From Candidatus Obscuribacter phosphatis (lineage in GTDB: Bacteria > Cyanobacteriota > Vampirovibrionia > Obscuribacterales > Obscuribacteraceae), in NCBI GenBank assembly GCA_001899315.1, contig MOYA01000001.1, forward strand, positions 2,369,882-2,433,881: a stretch of 64,000 nt of DNA, read 5' to 3'. Under the pieces are notes generated by a model. That model was not told where the DNA came from. It did no database searches and saw nothing but the letters and a program-made list of their open reading frames with translations. Shown in pieces: positions 54,074-62,646 of this stretch (position 1 is its first letter; every line of letters begins with the position of its first letter). A program made the translations under genes and the position numbers.

Positions 54074-56335
54074 TTAGTAGACGTAGAGCATCTCTCTGAA
54101 TTTGGGCAGAGGCCAGAGTGAATCATCAACAATCAACTCCAACTCATCGGCAAAAGCCCTGACTGCATTCATGGCTGGTATCACCTTCTGCTCGAAGAAA
54201 CGAGCCCGATTGAGATTCTCGGCTTCGTGGTCGCCTGATTCTTCATGGTGAGCCTCTTTGACCATTGATTCGAGTTTATCAATAGCCGACTGCAGACTGC
54301 AAATCTTTTCGCAAAGCTCTTTGAGCAGATGCTCTTGAGTCGAGAGATTGACGCCATTGACTGCAGCACGGGTGGTGGCGATGGTCTGAGCCACTTTCTG
54401 CTGATAATCAAGAGCGGCTGGCAAGATCATTGTGCGAGCCATATTTGCTGTAAGCAATGACTCGATATTTACTGTCTTGCAATAGGCCTCGAGGTTGATG
54501 TGATAGCGGCTGACCAGTTCTTCATTCTCAAGCACTTCGTACTTTTTGAAGAGAGCCAAAGTTTCTTTATCGACCAGGCAAGGCAGAGCCTCGGGTGTGG
54601 TCTTGAGATTGGGCAAGCCGCGTCTTTCAGCTTCTTCATGCCATTCACGACTATAGTTGTCACCATTAAAAAGAATGCGTTTGTTCTCGCTTAGGGTTTC
54701 ACGCACAACTTTCTCAACGGCAACACCAAGATCGGTGCCAGACTTGACCAATTTCTCGATCTCGCTAGCAACATAATCGAGTGATTCAGCAACAATGGTA
54801 TTGAGCACGGCATTGGGCCAAGCAATCGACTGGCTAGATCCGACGGCTCTAAACTCGAACTTGTTGCCGGTGAAGGCAAAGGGCGAAGTTCTGTTTCTGT
54901 CCGAATCGTCACGAGGCAACTCAGGCAAAGAGGTAACACCGAACTGCAAGGTTCCCGACTGCACCGATATCTCTTTTTTGCCGCTTATCAGGGCTTCAAC
55001 TACCTGGGTCAACTTATCACCGAGATAGATGCTCATGATGGCTGGCGGAGCTTCGTTGGCGCCTAGGCGGTGGTCGTTACCGGCAAAAGCGATTGAAGCT
55101 CTGAGCAGATGTCCGTATTTATTGACGGCGCGAATAACAGCGGACAACACAGTCACAAACTGTTGATTGTCTTGCGGCGTATGTCCGGGGTCAAGCAGGT
55201 TATTGCCGCGCTCGTCAGCCATAGACCAGTTATTGTGCTTACCGCTGCCGTTCACGCCGCTGAAGGGCTTCTCGTGGAAGAGACAGCGCAAACCATGCTT
55301 GCGAGCGGTATTACGGAAGACTTCCATGAGCAGCATATTGTGGTCGGTGGCCAGGTTGCTGGTTTCAAATACAGGCGCCACTTCAAACTGCGCAGGGGCA
55401 ACTTCGTTGTGTCTTGTTTTGACCGGTACGCCAAGTTTATAGAGTTCAGCTTCAGTGTCCATCATAAAGGCGAGGACGCGCTCTTTGATTGAACCCCAAT
55501 AGTGGTCTTCCATTTCTTGACCCTTGGGCGGTCTAGCACCAAAGAGGGCACGACCGGCATTGATGATATCGGGGCGAGCCAGATAATAAGCATCATCAAT
55601 CAAGAAATATTCTTGCTCAGCACCGACCGTGCAAGTGACTCGTTTGGAATCATTGCCGAGCAGATTGAGCAGTCTGACAGCCTGTTTTGAAATGGCTTCC
55701 ATCGAACGCAATAGCGGCGTCTTCTTATCGAGGGCATGGCCGGAATAAGAACAGAAAACAGTGGGTATGCAAAGTGTCTTACCGTTCACACTCTCCATCA
55801 AGAAAGCTGGACTGGTGGGATCCCAACCGGTATAGCCGCGAGCTTCAAATGTAGAACGGATGCCGCCTGACGGGAAACTAGACGCATCAGGTTCACCTTG
55901 AATGAGAAGCTTGCCTGAAAATTCCAGATTAGGTTGACCTTCTTCACCGCTGAAAACCAAGAAGGCGTCATGCTTCTCGGCAGTCAAACCGGTCATGGGT
56001 TGGAACCAATGGGTAAAGTGTGTAGCGCCGCGTGAAATGGCCCAGTCTTTCATGGCGTTGGCGACGATATCAGCCATTGAGGCATCGAGTTGCTCGCCAT
56101 GATCGAGGCAGCGAATCACAGCCTTGTATACGTTCTTGGGCAGCACAGCGCGCATGGTGGCGCGATTAAACACGTTCTGGGCAAAAATATCAGATACCGA
56201 TGTCTCGGTGTAATCAATGCCAGTTTGCACCGGAGTCCGGCTCTGCACAGCCTTGAGAGCATCGGCACGGAGATTTGCTCCTCTATCGGCATTCACGCCT
56301 CGTTTCATTACCATTCCTCTATCCTTAACTGTCAT
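54074..56335 (-). CDS. glnN: Glutamine synthetase type III
   Basis: A 753-residue ATP-dependent enzyme making glutamine from glutamate and ammonium. The length (over 700) and motifs fit GSIII, not the GSI of about 470 residues. Blocks seen are TVGAEQEYFLIDDAYYLARP, PVKTRHNEVAPAQFEVAP, FSGVNGSGKHNNWSM and GNDHRLGANEAPPAIMSIYL. Start ATG 56335 has TAGGAG at good spacing. No nitrogen-regulator gene lies beside it. GSIII is common in Cyanobacteria and Bacteroidota. Confidence 0.95.
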   Translation of the reverse strand: MTVKDRGMVMKRGVNADRGANLRADALKAVQSRTPVQTGIDYTETSVSDIFAQNVFNRATMRAVLPKNVYKAVIRCLDHGEQLDASMADIVANAMKDWAISRGATHFTHWFQPMTGLTAEKHDAFLVFSGEEGQPNLEFSGKLLIQGEPDASSFPSGGIRSTFEARGYTGWDPTSPAFLMESVNGKTLCIPTVFCSYSGHALDKKTPLLRSMEAISKQAVRLLNLLGNDSKRVTCTVGAEQEYFLIDDAYYLARPDIINAGRALFGARPPKGQEMEDHYWGSIKERVLAFMMDTEAELYKLGVPVKTRHNEVAPAQFEVAPVFETSNLATDHNMLLMEVFRNTARKHGLRCLFHEKPFSGVNGSGKHNNWSMADERGNNLLDPGHTPQDNQQFVTVLSAVIRAVNKYGHLLRASIAFAGNDHRLGANEAPPAIMSIYLGDKLTQVVEALISGKKEISVQSGTLQFGVTSLPELPRDDSDRNRTSPFAFTGNKFEFRAVGSSQSIAWPNAVLNTIVAESLDYVASEIEKLVKSGTDLGVAVEKVVRETLSENKRILFNGDNYSREWHEEAERRGLPNLKTTPEALPCLVDKETLALFKKYEVLENEELVSRYHINLEAYCKTVNIESLLTANMARTMILPAALDYQQKVAQTIATTRAAVNGVNLSTQEHLLKELCEKICSLQSAIDKLESMVKEAHHEESGDHEAENLNRARFFEQKVIPAMNAVRAFADELELIVDDSLWPLPKFREMLYVY

Positions 56336-56404
56336 CTAAATATCTCCTAAATAGGTCGGCACATCAGCACATCTGTAAATCTTCAATTTCTAAACTCAAT
56401 AAAA

Positions 56405-56836
56405 TCAGATTCCTAAAGCTTTCAAAATGACGCGTTTGCGCCTTTGTCCATCAAACTCGGCATAAAAAATCTGTTCCCAAGGTCCCAGGTCAAGCTTGCC
56501 TGCAGTCACTGGAACGGTAACTTGATGGTTGATCAAAATCCGCTTCAAATGAGCATCACCATTATCTTCACCGGTACGATGATGCAGATAAGAAGGGTCT
56601 TCTGGGGCGAGTTTCTCAAGCCAAGCATCAATATCTTGAATCAATCCGCCTTCCCAGTCATTGACATAAATACCGGCGGTAATGTGCATGGCAGAGACAA
56701 GAATGAAGCCTTCTTGCATGCCGGTTTCTTGCAGGAACTGGGCCACTTCATCGGTGATTCTTATATATTCGCGACGCTTTTTAGTATCAAACCAGAGATA
56801 CTTGGTGTGGGCCTTAAGTCCAGCCTGCACTGTCAT
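56405..56836 (-). CDS. yjbQ: YjbQ/UPF0047 family protein
   Basis: A 143-residue protein of the widespread YjbQ family, linked to weak thiamine phosphate synthase activity in E. coli; its true role is unsettled. Signatures are [54 protein letters not shown] and [12 protein letters not shown]. His residues in the conserved positions are kept. Start ATG 56836 has GGGAG at spacing seven. It sits about 70 bp upstream of glnN on the same strand. Confidence 0.9.
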   Translation of the reverse strand: MTVQAGLKAHTKYLWFDTKKRREYIRITDEVAQFLQETGMQEGFILVSAMHITAGIYVNDWEGGLIQDIDAWLEKLAPEDPSYLHHRTGEDNGDAHLKRILINHQVTVPVTAGKLDLGPWEQIFYAEFDGQRRKRVILKALGI

Positions 56837-56964
56837 ATATACTCTCCCGCAAGAGCCAAAGTCTAATGATAATCGAAAGTGCCCAAAAGACTATTAGAGC
56901 GCCGCTTTTAGTAACTTTGGCGCAACAGTAGGCTGGCTTTAGCAAAAGTGGCTATTTATGCGCC

Positions 56965-58194
56965 TCAAGACTTGTCAGCAGGCAACCTGGTGATTAATTC
57001 CCAGACTTTTTCGCTATTTCGGGTATCAAGATTTCGTAAAGCTTCTATCGTCTTTTCGTAATTGAGACCACTTCTCTCAGTCAAAACCCAGTGCCGGTCA
57101 GCTTTATTCCAAGTGCCCAAAAGGCGAGTGGCAGTGCTTGTCTTTTCATCAAAGAGAAGGGCGCGCAGGGCGGGGCTGTGTTCTGCAGCCTGACCAGACT
57201 TGAGCAGCCTCAGCATCTGCCCTCTTTCCCCCAGAAAAAGCCCATACTGCGAGCCAGAAGAAATGAGCCCCAAATGGCTTGTGGCAGCTATATCTTCCGG
57301 TCCCGGATGCGCCCCCCTGGCTAGAGGATGGGTGTGAAAAGTCAGCGTTTCAGCCTTATTGGGAGCTGGCAGGGCAGCTAAACCAGTCTCAGTGCCGTAC
57401 TTGCTGCGGCTCAGCCGCATGCTGGCCAGATCGACAACACTACCGGCTTCCCGACCGTTGTAGACATGACCTGGTCTGGCGGAAAGGGTTTTCGCCATCT
57501 CCAGCAAATCGACTTTATCGGCGCGCCCAAGAGAAGCAGGAAGAGCCTCGGTGCCAGGTCCGACAAAAGCCACACGGTTTCTAATAGGGTCAACAAGTTT
57601 CTCGGTGACGACGGCGGCAGAACGACTATACACAAGCGGTGTGCCGAAAAGCTTGGTGGCAGCATAACCACCACCGATGAGTCCGGGCGCGCCTTCAACC
57701 AAATTGGCTGTGCCACTAGCCAAGGCCGATGACTTCTTCTCGACAAAGTCTTGGTGAGCAAGATTAAGATTGGCGCTAGATAAACGGTCGGCATCGCGAG
57801 AGAAGCCAGCCAAGCCGCTAATGCCGTCATAGGTCTGCTTGGCCATCAAAAGAGCGCCACCCACATAGCCCAGGCGCGGTGCAAAGCGCAGCAGCGCAGT
57901 ACCCGCTAGGCCAATGGCGGCGCCACTGCCCATCCTTTGCAGCACGGCACCTTGATTGTGCTCGAGGTCGAAAGCAATTTGGTCCACCGTCTTGCCGGGT
58001 ACCCGACTGAGTATCTCGCCACCAAGAGCAAGCTTTTCTGAAAGAGGCATGCTAGAGGCGGGTTTGTCGATTAAAGATCGGTTAGAAGACTCGCTGAAGA
58101 GTTTATAGGCGTCAAGACTCAACTCGGCATTGAGACTGCCGGCCTTGACGGGCTTCGACTCGCGACTTTGGTCCATAACAATTTCCGCATCCAT
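56965..58194 (-). CDS. Glycine-rich membrane-segment protein with JAMM-like C-terminal domain
   Basis: A 409-residue protein without a signal peptide. Residues 60-175 contain Gly/Ala-rich hydrophobic stretches (MGSGAAIGLAGTALLRFAP, LGYVGGALLMAKQTYDG, EGAPGLIGGGYAATKLFG). The C-terminal part resembles a JAB/JAMM metallopeptidase: HTHP at 287-290, then AHPGPEDIAA with Asp 301, matching HxHP...SxxD except that Gly replaces the usual Ser. A plausible upstream Glu is in NGREAGSVVD. The layout of membrane-seeking segment plus hydrolase echoes the giant protein at 5506. Isopeptidase-like activity is a hypothesis. Confidence 0.65.
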   Translation of the reverse strand: MDAEIVMDQSRESKPVKAGSLNAELSLDAYKLFSESSNRSLIDKPASSMPLSEKLALGGEILSRVPGKTVDQIAFDLEHNQGAVLQRMGSGAAIGLAGTALLRFAPRLGYVGGALLMAKQTYDGISGLAGFSRDADRLSSANLNLAHQDFVEKKSSALASGTANLVEGAPGLIGGGYAATKLFGTPLVYSRSAAVVTEKLVDPIRNRVAFVGPGTEALPASLGRADKVDLLEMAKTLSARPGHVYNGREAGSVVDLASMRLSRSKYGTETGLAALPAPNKAETLTFHTHPLARGAHPGPEDIAATSHLGLISSGSQYGLFLGERGQMLRLLKSGQAAEHSPALRALLFDEKTSTATRLLGTWNKADRHWVLTERSGLNYEKTIEALRNLDTRNSEKVWELITRLPADKS

Positions 58195-58249
58195 AAAGGA
58201 AGCCTAACCAATAGCCAAGCCGTTGTCATGGGTGAAATTACGCAAATGG

Positions 58250-59494
58250 TCAGGGCTTTGCTTTGCCGACACCCGAAGCCTGACCAGGAGACTGACCTGA
58301 AACTTGACCAGAAGCTGGACCAGAAGCTGGACCAGAAGCCTGACCAGAAGCTGGATCAGAAGCCTGACCGGCTGCGGGTTCAGCTTGCACCGGCTTGACA
58401 CCGGCTAGACCGCTTTGCGCCTCCAACTGGCTGGCATCGAGGGCAAGAGCCTGCTCAAATGACTTGGCGGCTTGCTCAGCATCACCACGCCGGGCCTGAA
58501 TTTTGCCCAGATGTGTCCAAAGCGATGCTTGCTTGGGCGCGAGTTTCACAGCTTCCTGAAACTCGCTTTCAGCCTTTACTAAATCACTCTTCGACTCAGC
58601 CATCCAGCCCAAATCTACATGCAGCGCCACCACCTTAGGTTGCAATTTAACCGCTTCGCTAAGTTGTTCGACCGCCTTTTCGGCACTGCCTTTAGCCGCC
58701 AACAAGAAAGCAAAATCGGCATGCCCGTAAGCATCTTCAGGATCTTGCGAAAAGCTCTGGCTGTAGAACTTTTCGGCTTCATCGAAATGACCTTCGCTGG
58801 CATGAGCAAAAGCAATAGAGCGCAAGACTTTGCCAGATTCTGGTCTGTAAAAAAGAGCCCATTCAAACTCGATAAGAGCGTCCTTCCATTTTGAATCAGC
58901 CGCCAACTTGAGACCGGCACGATAATGTTGCTTCATGGCCTCGTCTTTGATCGCCTCTTGCTGATTTTCAGAAAACGGCACCGGTTCGCCTATACCAACC
59001 ACAATAAGAAGCTCAGAAACTGCCCGGCCAAAATCGCCGCGACAGAGTGAGACCAAGGCGAAATCACGGTGCGCAGCCTTGAGAGTTGGTATGCAATTGA
59101 TGGCAGCCTTGAGTTCTACTTGGGCAAGGTCGAATTCGAAATTGCGCATATAGGTCTGAGCAGCCTGGTAATGGTCCAGAGCTTCATTGTTGAGCATTGC
59201 CTTAGCCTGATCTTCCTCTTTCTGCGCCCGTTCAAGAGCCTCAAGAGGATCTTCTTTAAGAGTGCTTTCGCTGCCTGCGTTTTCGCTGCCTGTATTATTA
59301 GATTGAAGCTGCGCTTGGTTTTTGGCTGGATCGAACTTTTGCGCCCAGACTGGCTGCAAACTTAGTGACTGCAAACTTAGTGACTGCAAAGCCAGGGTTG
59401 CTGCGAGCAGGGCGAAAAACCGCGGCGACAGAGAAGCCCGAACTTTCGACGGCAATTTCGATTTAAGTCTAAGAAATGGATTACTAAGGCTCAT
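58250..59494 (-). CDS. Secreted TPR protein
   Basis: From ATG 59494, with GGGGAG six bases upstream, this is a 414-residue protein. The signal peptide contains repeated LQSLS units and ends near QPVWAQ. Seven or more tetratricopeptide repeats fill about residues 100-375 (for example ALIEFEWALFYRPESGKVLR, ASLWTHLGKIQARRGDAEQA). The C-terminus is a Gln/Ala/Ser/Gly/Pro repeat made of PASGQ-like units. A periplasmic protein-binding scaffold is likely. It lies between lpxI and the JAMM-like gene on the same strand. Confidence 0.82.
   Translation of the reverse strand: MSLSNPFLRLKSKLPSKVRASLSPRFFALLAATLALQSLSLQSLSLQPVWAQKFDPAKNQAQLQSNNTGSENAGSESTLKEDPLEALERAQKEEDQAKAMLNNEALDHYQAAQTYMRNFEFDLAQVELKAAINCIPTLKAAHRDFALVSLCRGDFGRAVSELLIVVGIGEPVPFSENQQEAIKDEAMKQHYRAGLKLAADSKWKDALIEFEWALFYRPESGKVLRSIAFAHASEGHFDEAEKFYSQSFSQDPEDAYGHADFAFLLAAKGSAEKAVEQLSEAVKLQPKVVALHVDLGWMAESKSDLVKAESEFQEAVKLAPKQASLWTHLGKIQARRGDAEQAAKSFEQALALDASQLEAQSGLAGVKPVQAEPAAGQASDPASGQASGPASGPASGQVSGQSPGQASGVGKAKP
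58275..58375. repeat. Degenerate 10-20 bp tandem repeats in the TPR gene end
   Basis: Repeats of the form gaccagaagctg / gaccagaagcctg encode the PASGQ-like tail of the TPR protein. Likely to vary in copy number. Confidence 0.75.
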
Positions 59495-59591
59495 CGCGGT
59501 CTCCCCTCTGAACAACATCATAATATTCCATTAGCGCGCCGTGCTGCCAATACAGCAAAACCTGAAGTAAACTCAGGGTTTCCCCCAAGCG

Positions 59592-60482
59592 CTACTTGCT
59601 TTTCTCGGGCAGAGGAGCCGAAACTATAGCTATGCCGTGCTTTTCAGCAAAGGCAACCATTTCTTCGCGGTCCACCACCAGGGTCTCTTTGGCCTCGACC
59701 ACCAAGATACTGCCCTCGGCGCCGCCTTCGGCTGCGTCTTCTTTCAACATTGAACGCAGAGTACTCAGGCCCACCGTCGGCACATCAAAGCGTTGATCTT
59801 GATTGGGCTTGGACACTTTACAAACCACCACCGGACCGCGTGCAAGCTTGACTGCTCTTCTGATTGTCTCGTCGGTGCCCTCGATGGCTTCAATTGCCAC
59901 AACCATACGATTGCGCACCACAACAGTTTGACCGATATCCAATCTAGCTATTTCACGGGCAACTCCCATGCCGAACTCGATATCGGCATAGTCTTCAGCG
60001 CTCAATTGGCGACTGGTCATTGAACCAATCTCGGGAAAGAGATGAGAAAGGAATTCACGCTGGGTGAGCACCTGGACGCCCATAGCTTCCATGAGATCAC
60101 CCATATGATTCTGGATTGTGTCGTCATTGAAATTGGGTAACTTTGAAAGCTCGCGAATAGCTGTCCAATCAAGTTTGTGCAACTGCCTCAGCAAATTGAG
60201 CTTGGGCACTTTGCCAATAAATACGGCACAACCGCAGCCCTCTTTCTTGAAAAGTCCGAGGTTGCGCCCCAATTGACCTGGAGCAATAAGAAAGGTTTTG
60301 TCAGCATGTGGCTCGATTAAGTCGCGGGCATCCTCTGAAAGAGCCAGACCGACCACACTAAAGCCTCTAGCCTTGGCAGACTGCGCTACCAGAGAAGGCA
60401 GCTTGCCCTCGCCGGCGATGATTCCAAGGCTCTTGGTGTCGACATTGCGGTTGGTTTCTTTGGTAAGACTCATTGTGCCCAT
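59592..60482 (-). CDS. lpxI: UDP-2,3-diacylglucosamine diphosphatase LpxI
   Basis: A 296-residue protein of the DUF1009/LpxI family, which makes lipid X from UDP-2,3-diacylglucosamine in lipid A synthesis and replaces LpxH in some lineages. Blocks are LGIIAGEGKLPSLVAQSAKA, GKVPKLNLLRQLHKLD, VEAIEGTDETIRRAVKLARG, VVCKVSKPNQDQRFDVPTVG and AKETLVVDREEMVAFAEKHG. Length fits. It implies an LPS-type outer membrane. Start ATG 60482 has AGGG upstream. The TPR gene follows about 100 bp downstream. Confidence 0.9.
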   Translation of the reverse strand: MGTMSLTKETNRNVDTKSLGIIAGEGKLPSLVAQSAKARGFSVVGLALSEDARDLIEPHADKTFLIAPGQLGRNLGLFKKEGCGCAVFIGKVPKLNLLRQLHKLDWTAIRELSKLPNFNDDTIQNHMGDLMEAMGVQVLTQREFLSHLFPEIGSMTSRQLSAEDYADIEFGMGVAREIARLDIGQTVVVRNRMVVAIEAIEGTDETIRRAVKLARGPVVVCKVSKPNQDQRFDVPTVGLSTLRSMLKEDAAEGGAEGSILVVEAKETLVVDREEMVAFAEKHGIAIVSAPLPEKSK

Positions 60483-60807
60483 CAGTTTATTGCCCTGCTC
60501 TAAAAATGCCCTGCTCTAAGCAGGTAAAGTGCCTGCAAAATAGACCGGCTTAGTCTATCATGTACTTGGCAGCCATAAATTGTCTCGAATTCAGGCTGAA
60601 CCGCAAACCCGTTTCATTTGAATTAAAGTGAAGCAGGCAAAGCGGGCAAAATCGCTCAAAACCGCAAGAAGAAGCCTTTTCGCTTGACATTGCCGTTTAA
60701 GAGTAATTAAACTGGCACTATGGGTTAGCCTGAAGAAATCAACGACAATCGCGGCACCCGAAACCAACACAACAGACCTACGCAACAGACCAACACAATA
60801 GACCAAA
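60483..60807. other. Divergent intergenic region lpxI / secreted gene
   Basis: About 325 bp, expected to hold two promoters. Near 60766-60803 a 13-bp unit (acacaacagacc type) is repeated three times just before the right-hand gene. No RNA gene is seen. Confidence 0.45.
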
Positions 60808-60819
60808 GTGGTAGCAATA

Positions 60820-61515
60820 ATGTCTCAGACCAGAATACTCAATTTCACCAAAGCCTCAAGCTCGCTTGTTCTTGTATTGCGGCTGGTTCTGGCCCTGTCG
60901 GCGCTATTCACCATGGCAACCGAGTCGGCAGAAGCGCAATTTACTAAAGGTCGCCGCGAAGATTTGCCTGACGCATCAGGCTTTTACATGTCGAGAAGAC
61001 AGTATCAAATCATTGATGACGGACCAGTGGTGCGCAATTCAGCTGGACAAGTAGTACCGGCCGGTCAGGCCGGCTTTAGCAGCAATGTCGGCGGTGGGGC
61101 GCCACTGCAAAGAGCCGGTTTTCAGTCTTACAGCTCTAATTTGCCCCAATACAATCCATCGCTTTTGCCTAAAGTGAACAACGGCGTGCCCTTACAACCA
61201 GCAGCCACACCGGGCGGACCAAACAGCCTCACGGCCAAAGCACTCAATATGGGCAAGAAAAAGTCCACCAAAAGCAAAAGCGGCGGCAGCGGCAAAAGTT
61301 CAGGAAGCAAACCCGCTGGCAAACCTTCTGCTTCAAACCAAGTTTCGGCTTACAACACCTATAAAGGTTATAGCCCGGCAGCCTCGGCCAACTTGCCCCT
61401 GGAACAGTCAAATGTCGGCATTGCCGAAGGCGGCTCCGCCGGGTCGGGGATGAACAGTTCGACCAATGTCAGGGGTAGTGTTCTGCACTGGTCGAAACGC
61501 CGCAATGGGCAATAG
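60820..61515 (+). CDS. Secreted Gly/Ser/Pro-rich protein of unknown function
   Basis: From ATG 60820 (GTG 60808 is an alternative) this is a 231-residue protein. The signal peptide ends near ATESAEAQ. The mature part is low in predicted structure, with RREDLPDASGFYMSRRQYQI, a Gly/Ala/Pro-rich middle and a Lys/Ser/Gly-rich stretch (GKKKSTKSKSGGSGKSSGSK). It ends VLHWSKRRNGQ. No family is recognised; an envelope or matrix protein is likely. Confidence 0.65.
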   Translation: MSQTRILNFTKASSSLVLVLRLVLALSALFTMATESAEAQFTKGRREDLPDASGFYMSRRQYQIIDDGPVVRNSAGQVVPAGQAGFSSNVGGGAPLQRAGFQSYSSNLPQYNPSLLPKVNNGVPLQPAATPGGPNSLTAKALNMGKKKSTKSKSGGSGKSSGSKPAGKPSASNQVSAYNTYKGYSPAASANLPLEQSNVGIAEGGSAGSGMNSSTNVRGSVLHWSKRRNGQ

Positions 61516-61554
61516 TGCGGGCAAGTTTCTCCCTGGCAAGCTTTACTCTATATA

Positions 61555-61612
61555 AAATCTTTTGGGTAGGTTCTTTCGGCTAGGTTCTTTTGGGTAGGTT
61601 CTTTTGGGTAAG
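61555..61612. repeat. 14-bp tandem repeats
   Basis: About three and a half copies of taggttcttttggg (first copy with a variant end) between the secreted gene and the tRNA. No promoter or structure is obvious in it. Confidence 0.75.
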
Positions 61613-61667
61613 CTTTACTCCTTGTAACCTTTACGCACCCGACAACTGTCAGCAATAATCTTCGTGG

Positions 61668-61673
61668 TAATAT
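61668..61673 (+). promoter_or_regulatory. Possible -10 box of the tRNA gene
   Basis: TAATAT lies ten bases before the tRNA 5' end, at a suitable distance for initiation just upstream. A matching -35 box is not clear. Confidence 0.3.
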
Positions 61674-61682
61674 GAAATTCTT

Positions 61683-61756
61683 CTGCCCGTAGCCCAGCTG
61701 GATAGAGCGCATGGCTACGAACCATGAGGTCGTAGGTTCGAATCCTACCGGGCAGG
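61683..61756 (+). tRNA. tRNA-Arg (anticodon ACG)
   Basis: A full cloverleaf can be folded. The acceptor stem is CTGCCCG/CGGGCAG, the anticodon stem CATGG/CCATG around loop CTACGAA (anticodon ACG, read as ICG after editing), and the T arm GTAGG TTCGAAT CCTAC. The D arm and anticodon region closely match E. coli tRNA-Arg(ACG). The D stem has one C-A mismatch. CCA is not encoded. Confidence 0.95.
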
Positions 61757-61787
61757 ATCAAAGCGAAGCAAAAGCTTCGGTTAAATC

Positions 61788-61816
61788 GCCGTCCTTAACG
61801 GGGCGGCTTTTTATTT
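61788..61816 (+). terminator. Terminator after tRNA-Arg
   Basis: Stem GCCGTCC / GGGCGGC (one G-T pair), loop TTAACG, then TTTTTATTT. A small CGAAGC/GCTTCG hairpin lies just before it. Confidence 0.85.
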
Positions 61817-61824
61817 GGCAATTC

Positions 61825-62454
61825 TCACATCCAAGTATCACGATTATCGAAATAAGTAACTTGCCTATTTGGATACTTAGCTTTGAATTCGGTAAATTTC
61901 TTCAGCAGTTTCTGATAGCGCCGTTCAGACGAAACGATGTCTGTATGCTCGCATTCAATCAAATAATTCTCCACCCGAGAAAGCTTTGAATCCGAAAATC
62001 GCCAATTGCAGCGAGAAAGGTCATTTAGATTGACGATACCATAGGCGGTGATACGACCGGTATAGTCGACATAGGGGTCAATATAGCTGAGCGCGAGATC
62101 GCGCGCGCTTCTAAATACTGGACGCCTGCCATGCAGCCCTGTATCACGTGAGCGCCCGACAGCGCCCCAACCTGTGTCGGTCTTAAAAACAAATAGCACG
62201 TGGTCTAAGTTATCCACCGACTCAAGACTCATCAATAGGGGCGGATAGCCATGCTGCTCGAGAATAGCAGCAGCGGCCAGCGCACCTTCTAGACAATGTG
62301 CCGTCTTGTGCCGCACCACTTCACGAAATGAATAGATGGTACTAGCCCGGTTATAGGCAAGAGTGCGCAGGTACTGCTGCACCTGCCTGGGAGTGCGATA
62401 TTTATCGATTATCTTTAGTTCGGCTGGAGTGAACTTATTGCGGTCCGGTATCAT
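61825..62454 (-). CDS. Transglutaminase-like cysteine protein
   Basis: A 209-residue cytosolic-looking protein. A Cys-His-Asp arrangement typical of transglutaminase-like proteins is visible: Cys54 in KTAHCLEGALAAAAIL, His85 in NLDHVLFVF and Asp104 in VGRSRDTGLHGR. After it come a tyrosine-rich region and a charged C-terminal helix. Such proteins can be peptidases, amidases or crosslinkers; the substrate is not known. It converges with the tRNA unit. The neighbouring calpain-like protease is on the same strand. Confidence 0.72.
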   Translation of the reverse strand: MIPDRNKFTPAELKIIDKYRTPRQVQQYLRTLAYNRASTIYSFREVVRHKTAHCLEGALAAAAILEQHGYPPLLMSLESVDNLDHVLFVFKTDTGWGAVGRSRDTGLHGRRPVFRSARDLALSYIDPYVDYTGRITAYGIVNLNDLSRCNWRFSDSKLSRVENYLIECEHTDIVSSERRYQKLLKKFTEFKAKYPNRQVTYFDNRDTWM

Positions 62455-62503
62455 AGTTTCCCAAAATTCAAACTTTCATCACTGAGTCATCAATTGCACT
62501 GGT

Positions 62504-62586
62504 CTTTAGATTGCGCCGAGTTTTGGATTGAGCTGAGCTCTAAATTGTACTGAGTTTAAATTCCACAGAGTATAAATTTCACAGAG
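62504..62586. repeat. Degenerate 16-17 bp repeats
   Basis: About five diverged copies of a unit like taaattnnacngagt between the transglutaminase-like and calpain-like genes. Conserved cores are AAATT/GATTG and GAG. No function is evident. Confidence 0.5.
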
Positions 62587-62646
62587 TCCTCATTCAACCC
62601 GAATTCTCAACCACATTTCAATTCATCGAAGGAGCACCAAGTTGAC

